Shown here piece by piece: positions 48,994 through 60,900 of a stretch of DNA of 64,000 nucleotides. The notes under the pieces were generated by a model. That model saw nothing but the letters and a program-made list of their open reading frames with translations. It had not been told where the DNA came from and did no database searches. This DNA is from Reticulitermes speratus (taxonomy: Eukaryota; Arthropoda; Insecta; Blattodea; Rhinotermitidae): the NCBI GenBank assembly GCA_021186555.1, contig JAJKFL010000427.1, positions 17,260,505-17,324,504 on the forward strand. The letters run 5' to 3'. Positions within the stretch are counted from its first letter, which is position 1; each line of letters begins with the position of its first letter. The position numbers and the translations under genes were made by a program.

Positions 48994-51900
48994 CAGCATT
49001 TTGTTTTGACAGAGGTCTTTTTTGTTTATCTGAAAGAAGTGTTCTGATGATTACTATACAAGTTGTCTCGCTGCAGGCAATGAAGGCATATGGTGAAGTG
49101 GATGTAAAGCTCCATTTATTCTTAACCTCAGCACTGAAGGGAGGTAAGCAGTCAGCCTCACAGCAATCAGTGTAACCCCTCAGCCACTTTAGCACTGACA
49201 TTCATTGAATATGATGCTGGGTAGGCCCCAGAGCAGATCAAGACACTTTGGAAGTAGAGAGAAATTTCTAGCCCTGCCAGCAATTGAACCACATTTCCTT
49301 GGCCAACCAGGCCATACCCTAGTCACTACACTTACTTAGCTATCCCAGCTCTGATTACTATACAAGTACAAATAAATATGAGCCAAAATATGTCAGGTTT
49401 GATTCAGGCTGTTGCCACTGAAATAACTATCATATTAGTAAAATGATAAACCATTCAACTGCAGACAGGAGCAGAGCAAGCTCTCAAAATGATGCATCTC
49501 AGATAATGGCATACCAAACACAAACTTTGATGACTCACTGCCACAAACACTCTGATCTGGCTTGTAGCATGCTGCCAAACCATTAAAACTGGGGCAATAT
49601 CAAGAACACGTGCTTCTTCTCCATTCAATAAAAGGCAGCTTAAACCATTTCTTAGCTTCATATGCATCAAGCCAGGGAAGTGGGTAGGTTTTTTCACCTA
49701 ACTAGAGGTCTCAAAACAGTGCTCTTACATACGTGGCACCATAAAAAATATGACAGAATACACTACTGGTAGCACTGAAAGTTGTGGTTCCATTTCCTCA
49801 TGACTTGACTTATTGACCATGAATCACTACTGATTATAAGTATTGTGCATTATAGTTTCACTGTACCTCCAAAAGTTGGCCTTCGTGCCTGACATTGACG
49901 AACTGTGAACTAAGAACACTTAACAGAGTCTCTGCTGGAACATGAAGAAACTCCTCTTCCTCCATCACAAACCTGAAGTTCTGAAGTATGTAACGGAAGG
50001 CTTTATGTGCTACGTCATTATAACTGCGCAAACTGGCACGCACATATACTGACAAGCAATTGCTAGTGTTCAGTGCTGACAACAGGTACTGTGTACATGC
50101 TGCTTGTAAAGCTGAGACTTGCAAAAAATCTGCAATTTCCATCACCAAATACACACTTTCTTCTGTCACCTACAATCAACACATAACAATTACCTCACCG
50201 ATGATGCAGAATGTTAGAAATATTTGCACTGGTGTGGAATATTCTAGATTTCTAAGGTTCAGAATAACATTCACATTACAGTTAAAGTCTTCTTAAATAT
50301 GACAATATGTCATCTGATGGAAAGGTACAAATGCTGCTGAAAAACCTGATGCATCTGCCTTCCGGGTAGATGTGGGCAGTAGGTTGCTGTGAACTGCTGG
50401 TACCAATCCACCAACCTACATAGTCACGACATCCAGAAGACTTTCATACTCAAGGCCATGAGAACCGCAATTCTCAGCACTCATATTACTAAAGAAAATA
50501 TTTCCGCCATTCTCATACAGGTTTCATGTGACTAACTCCACGAAGCACAGTCCTTCTTAAGCAACTAAGAGTTCCTCACCCAGTCAAGGAATTAATCACA
50601 TTTTATGGAATATGAATGCTCATAAACCTACGTAGGCGCATTTCAGAAATTTTGTGTATGATTTTATTGTAATAACAAAATACTAGATAAAAATACTATT
50701 GATATTCCTGAATGTAAATACACATGTCCTCTACTCAATGGAATCACCAGCACTGTCCACACACTTTTCCCATCTACGTGGTAAACAATCAATTGCAGCT
50801 CTGTTTTTGTCTGCGGACAGACGCTTTAAAGAGGCAGTGACAGCAGTGTTGATATTGTCTTCCGACTGAAATCGTTTTCCCCGAACATGTTCTTTCACAC
50901 GTGAAAACAACCAATTATCACATGGGGTGAAATCTGGAGAGTAGGGAGGATGTGCCAACACTTCTCAGCCCCAACGTTGCACCAGATTTTGCACATCACG
51001 ATGGCGATGAGGTGTTGCATTGTCCTGGAGCAAAATGGCACCATGCTCCAGCAGTTCTGGTTGTTTACGGCGAAGATACGGCCTCACCCTATCAGAAGTC
51101 GGAATCTCGCCAGCAAGTGTTTACCATATCCTCACCAACAGCTTGGGGAAAAGAAAAGTTTGTGCAAAGTGGATTCCACACGTGCTTCAACGATAACCAA
51201 AAAGCCATGCGTGTTCTTCTCGCCACCACCCATCTGCAGCATTGGAGAAATAAAGGCAGTGCATTCCTCGATAGCATTTTAACGGTTGACGAGTCATGGA
51301 TGCATTCATTTGACCCTCAGCTGAAACAACAGAATGCTGAATGGTGCTTCCCAATGTCACCGAGGAAGAAAATTGCATGGCGCAGTCTCGGTGCTCTGTC
51401 ATGTTTTTCAGCCAAAATGGGCTTGTGCTTGACCATCCCGTGCCAGTTGGCACCACGGTCAATGGCCCATATCACTGCTCACTCTTGCAGGATAAGGTGA
51501 GGCCGGCTCTTCGCCCTAAACAACCAGAATTGCTGGAGCATGGTGCCATTTTGCTCCAGGACAACGCAACACCTCATCACCATCGTGATGTGCAAAATCT
51601 GGTGCAACGTTGGGGCTGAGAAGTGTTGGCACATCCTCCCTACTCCCCAGATTTCACCCCATGTGATTATTGGTTGTTTTCACGTGTGAAAGAACATGTT
51701 CGGGGAAAACGATTTCAGTCGGAAGACGATATCAACACTGCTGTCACTGCCTCTTTAAAGCGTCCGTCCGCGGACAAAAACAGAGCTGCACTTGATCGTT
51801 TACCACGTAGATGGGAAAAGTGTGTGGACAGTGCTGGTGATTCCATTGAGTAGAGGACATGTGTATATACATTCAGGAATATCAATAGTATTTTTATCTA

Positions 51901-54900
51901 GTATTTTGTTATTACAATAAAATCATACACAAAACCTCTGAAATGCGCCTAGTAGTCACAACAACCTGCCACTTGTCCCTATCCTCAACCAGATTAATCC
52001 AGCTCATGCCTTTCCATCCTAGTTCTTTCAGATCCATTATAATATTATTCCCTCATCTATGCCTATACCTGCCAAGTGGTCTCTTTCCTTCAGGTTTCCC
52101 CAACAAAGCCCTGTATGCATTTCTCTTTTCCCCACACATGCCACATGCCCAGCTCATTTCATCCACCTTACTTTTACCACTCTAATAATATCTGGCGAGG
52201 AGCACAAATCGTGAAGCTCCTCACTATGCAATTTACTCAGCCTCCTGCCCCTGTTGCTTCCTCGCTCTTAGGCTCAAATACCTTTCTCCGCACCCTATTC
52301 TCAAACACCCTCAGCCTACGTTCTTCCCTTCATCTCAGAGACCTAATATCACACACATATAACAAGCAGGTAAAATTACTTTTCTCTACCTTAACCTTTA
52401 TATTTTTGGACAGCAGATTTCATCCTAACACCCAAATATTTTTATGGTGACATTGTTATTTTCCATCAAGTACGTAAAAATTATCGTATAAATCATATCC
52501 CTTAACCTCTATTGCCCTATGAGACCATATGCTGGTCTCTTAAAATTTACTGGCAAGTGGCCTAACATGCCATACACTGGCCTCTGTGTGTTTGCTCGTT
52601 AGCAATTTAAATGTCCACACTAAGCCTGAAAAACTAAGGCTGTTCAGAGGCACAACTGGCATTGAAATTTGTCTCCTAAAGGTTAAATGATCAATCATCA
52701 TACAAGACTTCAAGACTCTGTGTATCCTGAGGTGTTCTGTGGTTTTCCTTAGTTCCACTATGTGAATAGGGTGTGACTACTACCTCTATGTACTTCCCTC
52801 CTAACCTTGATAATCATCATCACATGTAACCTGGTGCTGCATCTCCTTTGAAGTAGACAATGTTGCCAAATAACTTACAAATCAATAATTATATGAAAAG
52901 GATAACCACTATACAAGCATATGTAATTTTGGCTTTTGGCTTCAGCCATGCCATACATTGATGCTGTTTCAACACTGATGCAGTGACCACCTTCAGGGTG
53001 AATGATGTGGCCTAATACATATTTCTCAGAGTGTCTGAACGGGAGCGTAATGCATACCGCTACTGGATAATCAAAAAGTTGTAACACCTTCAATGTATGA
53101 ATGTAAGATGAAATCACACATCCGGCACAGACAACAAAAACTTAAGGAGATTAAAGTAACAAAAGACAGGAAATATACACATAATGTAACACTCAAGCAC
53201 GTTCATATCTTTGCATCCGGAACTCTTGTCAGATGGTCATAACACTTAATCCACAGGGGCCAATTTTTGGTTGCTCACAAGTACATATATACATACACAC
53301 AACAGAATGTTATTACTATTATTAGGGTCTGTCACTGCTTTACTTTGAAGAACTGTATGTAATAGGTGGTTATGCTCTCATTGAATTTATCAGTCCTACA
53401 TAACCTCGAATTTTCTGCCCATTGAAACATTTCATAATTTCGCACTTTCAAACAATGTGTCATACATAATGCACAGGCACATTCATAACCTATGTACATA
53501 CCAAATTTCACAGACCTAGATATAAGTGATTACATACTACAACTCAATACCTGCATTTTTGTCTTCATTACCTGGCCCACATTGTACCTTTTTCGTGCCA
53601 TATTATGATCTGCCTGGCTCTGCCGTATTTTTCGTGATTACCTCGCAAAAGGCACGATCTTCATAAGAAAGAGTATTTGACATAAACATCTTACCATATT
53701 TTCTATGCCTTTTATCTGAAAATTCTCTCATTAAAAGAACAATTCAGCAAGGCATTACCACGTACTTGGGGCTTCGTGTAAACTGTCTGATACTTCAGTC
53801 CAATTTTAACAAAACTTGAATTTCCTTGCCAGATTTTTAATAAAAGTCCCTCATACAAAATGTCATCACAATATGTCCAGTGACAGCCGAATTGTTCCAT
53901 GCAGGCGGACAGACATGACGAAGATATCAGTCACTTTTCGAAACTCTGAGAATGCGCCTAAAAAGTTAGCATTTATTCACTCAATAATTTAATGGTACCT
54001 TACTTTAATTTCTCCTGTGTAGAAGAAACAAATGATGTCTCTCAAAGCAGTGAAATCCATTTCATGCATTACTATTCGATCCTGCATTGTTTCATTCAAC
54101 CCTGAAGTAAACATTGCCCTGTAATCAATATAATCAACATTATTACAATAGATATGCCTGAAAATGAAAGCCCAGCCCACATTACAAATTAGAAACAATA
54201 CAAATTTGTAATATTTCTACCACAGAAACTTTAATTAATTTATGCTTTTATTTACAGTTTAGCTGACATTCTAAAGCATCAAATTATGGCATGATTACTA
54301 AATAATGAATTCGAAAGGACGTAGAAGGAAGTTGTCATGACCTAATTTGAGATACTGTTGCAGCAGTCATCAGAAAGGTATGAATCACGAAAAAATCAGT
54401 CAGGCTAACTGGTTTCCCAGCTGAGATTCAAATCAATCACATCCTAAATATTTGTTTGAAGCATTATCACTTGAACCAATTCACTCACACTTAAGTTAAC
54501 TCCCTGGTGAAAGGAGCTTCCTATAATACATCAACTATTCATAAGACTCCTGTTGTTTCACAGCTTGAAGGTTCAAACACTTGAATTCTGCCGCATTTTA
54601 GAAGCATTTATTAGCCAAATGCACCAAGCATGTAGGCACACACGTGGGCAAGTCACACAGTATTAGTCGAGTCTGTACATCATCATTTCCCCACATAATC
54701 ACCCTTATTTTCCACGCACTTCGTCCACTGGGCCACAAGTTTCTGTACACACAATCAGCAGTACAACCAACAAAACAAAATTTTAAAAACATCTTTCCAG
54801 ATACTTTCTGACTCATCCACGTATGCATATACTGTATATACAATCTTCAAATTACTAAACTAAGCACAGTTATATGTGGGCACAAAGGACCAAATAACAC

Positions 54901-57900
54901 CAGCAAATGGGCCAAGCCATCACTCAGGCAGTTAGTTGCCGGCCTCTAACTGCAAAGACCTGGGTTTGATCCCAAGCCAATCCATGTGGGGCTTGTGGTG
55001 GGCAAAGTAGGGCAGGTTTTGGTCTAAATACTTTGGTTTTCCCGGCAGTATCATCACACCAATGCTTCATATTCATTCATCTACCATCAATACTAGAAAC
55101 TGACTGTCATTAAGTAACACACTTAAAAAAAGACCAGCAAATCAGAGAAAGTTACCAGATGATAATCCTGGTGAAGTAGTTTCTTTTAAACTAAAAAGAA
55201 TGTAAACGTACAAAATATGTAGGATGTACTTTTCAACAGACATAATCAAATACGTATGTTACAACTCACATAATTCTCATCTCCAACCACATTACAACTG
55301 ATACAGCTTTTCCAGTTATATTCATGTGGATTTTTTTAATATTGTTATTTCCCATTTTACTTGTGCCTACTAACTTTGGTTGATCCAAGTAAACATGCTT
55401 TGAATGACTTGCTTTCAACCAGATATTAACGCTTCATTACTGAATACAGGTAGTTTTCGTTTGACGCCAGGGTTATGCTCCTGAAAAACGTCGCACAAAT
55501 CGAACACAAAATCCCCATTTAAAACAATATATTTCCTGGGGATTAGGGGACTGACCTCATCTTATATAGTTTATGACTATACCACTAGTGGACATACGGA
55601 CCTGTAGAGTATATACTGTCGCCGATCATTGCTGGTTTTTTTTTAACACCCACAACGGTGAGGAAGCCTCTATCAATTAGGTTTCACCTTTTACTAGGAG
55701 CATTTCAGAAGTTTTGAGTATGATTTTATTGTAATAACAGAATACTAGATAAAAAATACTATTGATATTCCTGAATGTATACACATATGTCCTCTATTCA
55801 ATGTGATCACCAGCACTGTCCACACACTTGTCCCATCTACGTCGTAAACGATCAATTGCAGCTCTGTATTCATCCGCGGTCGGACTTTTTAAAGAGGCAG
55901 TGAAAGCAGTGTTGATATCATCTTCCGATTGAAATCGTTTCCCCGAAGATGATTTTTCACACGTGAAAACAACCAATAATCACATGGGGCGAGATCTGGA
56001 GAGTAGGGAGGATGTGCCAACAACTCCCAGCCCCAACGTTGCACCAGATTTTGCACATCACGATGGCGATGAGGTGTTGCGTTGTCCTGGAGCAAAATGG
56101 CACTACTCTCCAGCTGTTCTGGTTGTTTATGGCAAAGAGCCTTCCTCACCTTATGCTGAAAGAGTGAGCAGTAATATCGGCCATTGACCGTGGTACCAAC
56201 TGGCACGGGATGGTCAAGCATAAGCCCATTTCAGCTGAAGAACATGACATGCATGACTTTCAGAGCGCCCAGACTGCGCCGTGTAATTTTCTTCCTCGGT
56301 GACATTGAGGCGCGCCATTCAGCATTCTGTTGTTTCAGCTGAGGGTCAAATGAATGCATCCATGACTCGTCAACCGTTAAAATGTGATCGAGGAATGCAT
56401 TGCCTTCATTTCTCCAACGCTGCAGATGGGTGCTGGTGAGAAGAACACGCATGGCTCTTTGGTCATCGTTGAGCACGTGTGGAATCCACTTTGCACAAAC
56501 TTCTCTTTTCCCCAAGGTGTTGGTGAGGATACGGTAAACACTTGCTGGCGAGATTCCGACTTCTGTAGCAATTGCCGTGCATGAAATACTGCGCGTACCT
56601 TCAAGGACAAATTTCACTTGGTTCACATGGAGTTCATCGGTCACCGTCGTTGGGGCTCCACTGCGAGGGGCATCGTCTTTGTGTTCCCGGCCATTCTTAA
56701 TGAAATTTACCCTTTGGTGAACAGTTTCATATGAGGGAGCATGTGTCCCTAAACCTTCCTTCAATGACTTGTAACACTCTACAGCACTTTTACCCAACAG
56801 AACATTAAATTTTATTACTGTTCTCACGTCCGTCCGCGAGAAATTTTCTTGTAGTCTTTCCCCATCCATAGCTAAACAGCAACTGACGTCTCAAAGACAG
56901 TGCACCTGTGTGATAGCAGCAATAGAGTCACTGGCACCACACACATAATTTGAGTTCAATCACATGACGCACTGCACGGTGCTGCCACCATACACAAAAC
57001 TTCTGAAATGGCCTTTATATTACTACAACAATACGAATATCAGAGCTGGCTACAACATGGTCTGCAGACTTCTTCTCTCAGACCACAACTGTTGACCGTC
57101 GCATGGTCTTCCTATTCTTACTCCCCTCCCCTTTGTCACCAACCTCTCTCCCAACTGGCTCCAACAAACGTTCGGCTACAATACATACTGTATATACAAT
57201 ACATATACATTTCTATACAGTATACATACATTTCAATAACATTTATTTATTTATTTATAATGCAATAAAAACCTATGACTCCCATGCACAGTTTTTTTGG
57301 TACGGTTCATTCGGATAGGACTGTAGTAGTCTTGCTACACAAACGCTTTAGTTCTTGACTTAACACTTCCTTTAATTCTGTCAGCACTATCACGAATTGT
57401 GTATGTACGCTACTATAAGCAAGTCTAACATTAAGGCATACTATATCAACAATTCATTCACCTTTTTCAAGTCGGCTTATTACGTGTAATTTCTCTTCAT
57501 GCCGATTGTGTTCCACCGATTTTTCTGCAGATTTACGTTTCTCACTCATACTGGTAAGAAAAGCCAATGCTGTTCCAGAGAAAACTAAATGTTCCGCGTA
57601 ATATCACCGATGTCATCAATCCATACATGTGACTGATGGCGTACAGTGATGTCACTTCCTGCGAGCCTCCTACAGAACATAAGCGCAACCACAGATCATC
57701 TCTGTCAAATCACGTTAAACTGAAAATTATAGCGTAAATTAGAAAAGTGGTGTAAATTATCAAGTCACGTTAAAGCGAAATCGCGTAAAACGAGAACTAC
57801 CTGTATTCAATATTCTAAAGAATATAGGCCTACTTACTGTTTTCTTTTACACCTGTAATAATTTTCATTTGGGCATTAAGTATGTGTTATGCATATATTT

Positions 57901-60900
57901 TAAACTTCAAGACTTCCTCAGAAAGGAATACTGCAGGTCACTTATGCTGGCAACACAGCATACTTGTGTAACTTCATCATGCAGAGATTAGCCATATCAT
58001 ATGCCAAAGACGTTCCATTGTTTTGGCACACACTGCAACTGTCATCTTCCAGGTAGAGTCATGATTTACCCCCCACCCCCCCAACACCATGATTCCAATA
58101 TATGCCAAACAATACAAATGAACCCCCCAACACCAAAGTTAAGTATCTCTTAGGAGTTATTTAATGTAAAACTGCAAAAATTATGTCTCAAGCTAAAATT
58201 TACAATACCGACTGGGAAGAACATTTACCTGTTGCAGCAAAGAAACAACTCCTTATGTAACAGCCACTAGTTCTGGAATCTTCAAAACAAGGTATCTGCA
58301 CATTTAAAGTATGTATACAGATGTGCTGTCATGTAGACAGAGGCTCTATTTTAAGAATCCAGTCCAAAAAATGTGCACAGAACACAAAGAAAATAAAAAT
58401 AATACCAATTCCTTTTGTTTTAAGTCTTTATTAACACTGATTCTTTTTGAAGTATCAAAATGGTTCTTTCATACTCTTCCACACTTCAAGTGAAACATGC
58501 CAGTGAATGTGCTCAACTGGCAATTGAACATTTGTTCTTGAAAGTTTAATCCACTGTCAACAACAGTGTGCCAAGACTGGCCACTCTGTCCAAACAACCA
58601 TACAAGTTCTCTGGTATGTTTTAAATTCTGGGGTCAGACTGAGCTACTATTCATCTTTTAATCAACAGATGGCAGCCTTATGCTCGTCTGTGGTCTTCCT
58701 TTGACTAAAGAATGCATTTATTTTATTGATACATGCCAAAGAAGATCTAAAAATAAGGTAACATTGGAAGAGCAGAGATATGCTGCCACTTAAATGCAAG
58801 TGCAAGATCATGCAGGGTGATATTTAAATGAAGCTTTCAAGAAATGAACAAACATACACTCTAAAAAAATAACAGTACCACGAACATAAGCTGATCTTCA
58901 CTATCTATCTATGTTTGTGTTTCCGAAAAGCTTAAATCACTGGCACTGTCCTTGGCCTTGTTGTCCTACGAAGGCCATTTCAGAAGTTTTGTGTATGGTG
59001 GCAGCACCGTGCAGTGCGTCATGTGATTGAACTCAAATTACGTGTGTGGTGCCAGTGACTCTATTGCTGCTATCACACAGGTGCACTGTCTTTGAGACGT
59101 CAGTTGCTGTTTAGCTATGGATCAGGAAAGACTACAAGAAAATTTCTCGCGGACGGACGTGAGAACAGTAATAAAATTTAATGTTCTGTTGGGTAAAAGT
59201 GCTGTAGAGTGTTACAAGTCATTGAAGGAAGGTTTAGGGACACATGCTCCCTCATATGAAACTGTTCACCAAAGGGTAAATTTCATTAAGAATGGCCGGG
59301 AACACAAAGACGATGCCCCTCGCAGTGGAGCCCCAACGACGGTGACCGATGAACTCCATGTGAACCAAGTGAAATTTGTCCTTGAAGGTACGCGCAGTAT
59401 TTCATGCACGGCAATTGCTACAGAAGTCGGAATCTCGCCAGCAAGTGTTTACCGTATCCTCACCAACACCTTGGGGACCCTCCCAGGGGACACCGCCTTA
59501 ACGAAGCACTGTCCGTGCGGGCAGAGAGGGTTTGAGTGCCCCAAAGAAGCTGGGGGCTAAACCGGTGGTAGCTTAGCTACTGGTAGGGTCTCCCAAGCCG
59601 GGCAGGCCTCAGCTGAGGGGCCAGACAAAGTGTGTTCCACAACGACCTGTCTGAACCAATAACCTTTCCATAACATCCTTCTTATTCACCCAAGTCAAGG
59701 TGTGAGGTATCGTGCCGAGGACTGCATGGCAGTGGGGTGGAAAAACAGCAGTGCATTTACGATCCCCTCGGGGAACCGGGCAGCACCCCGTTGTATTTAT
59801 GCCTTCCACCCGTAAGGGGCTCTGCGGGTGGTGACTGTTACTTCCCCCTTACTTGTGGGAATAAAATGGACACAGTAATTAATGGACTTGATCAAGGAGT
59901 GGCTGAGGCTGTAGACTTGATACAAGTAAGTTCTGAGCTGAGTTCTGATGAACCTGATCAAGGAGCAGCTGTGGCTGCAAACTTGATACTGAGGCTGTAG
60001 GCTTTGAGCCTTTCGCTGTTTCTTCTGATGAGGACAGACTGGCTGCAGGTGTCTATACGACTAGACTGCAATCCAGGCGACTCTCGGGAGTGCAGCGGAC
60101 GTAGCTCATTAAAGTAAGAGAAGGTGGTGGCGAGAAGTAGTGGGGGTGTGAGAAGACCCCACTCTTACTTGAGTATTCCACCTTCGATGAACCTGTGAGC
60201 CTTTTGCTATCTCTGCTGATGAGGACGGACTGGCTGCAGGTGTCATTATGACTAGACTGCAGACCAGGCGACTCTTGGGAGCGTAGCGGAAGCAGCTCGT
60301 TAAAGTAAGAGAAGGCGGTGGCGAGAAGTAGTGGGGGCATGAAAAGACCCCACACTTACTCGAGTATTCCACCTTCGATGAATCTGTGAGCCTTTTGCTA
60401 TCTCTTCTGATGAGGACAGACTGGCTGCAGGTGTCATTACGACCAGACTGCAGACCAGGCGACTGTTGGGAGCGCAGCGGAAGTAGCTCGTTAAAGTAAG
60501 AGAAGGCGGTGGCGAGAAGTAGTGGGGGTGTGAAAAGACCCCACTCTTACTCGAGTATTCCTCCTTCGATGAACCTGATCAAGGAGCGGCTGTGACTGTA
60601 AACTTGATATTGGGGCTGTATGCCCTGAGCCTTTCGCTGTCTCTTCTGATGAGGACAGACTGGCTGCAGGTGTCTATACGACTAGACTGCAATCCAGGCG
60701 ACTCTCGGGAGTGCAGCGGACGTAGCTCATTAAAGTAAGAGAAGGTGGTGGCGAGAAGTAGTGGGGGTGTGAGAAGACCCCACTCTTACTTGAGTATTCC
60801 ACCTTCGATGAACCTGTGAGCCTTTTGCTATCTCTGCTGATGAGGACGGACTGGCTGCAGGTGTCATTATGACTAGACTGCAGACCAGGCGACTCTTGGG

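Larger units (their letters stand above)
55447..57803 (-). mobile_element. Tigger/pogo-type element, deleted, hosting a mariner
   Basis: Ends CAGGTAGTTTTCGTTTGACG (55447) and the inverted GCGTAAAACGAGAACTACCT plus G (to 57803), with TA on both sides (55445-55446, 57804-57805). Without the nested mariner it would be about 1.03 kb. A 31-codon ORF at 57454-57549 on the minus strand starts MSEKRKSAEKSVEHNRHEEK and continues LHVISRLEKGE. This is the beginning of a pogo-family transposase, supporting the family call and orientation. Confidence 0.75.

Noticed and set aside
57103-57318. Small plus-strand ORF in the Tigger element
   Set aside because: Low-complexity Tyr/Ile-rich translation of an ATAC microsatellite-like stretch; the meaningful frame is the pogo start on the minus strand at 57454-57549.
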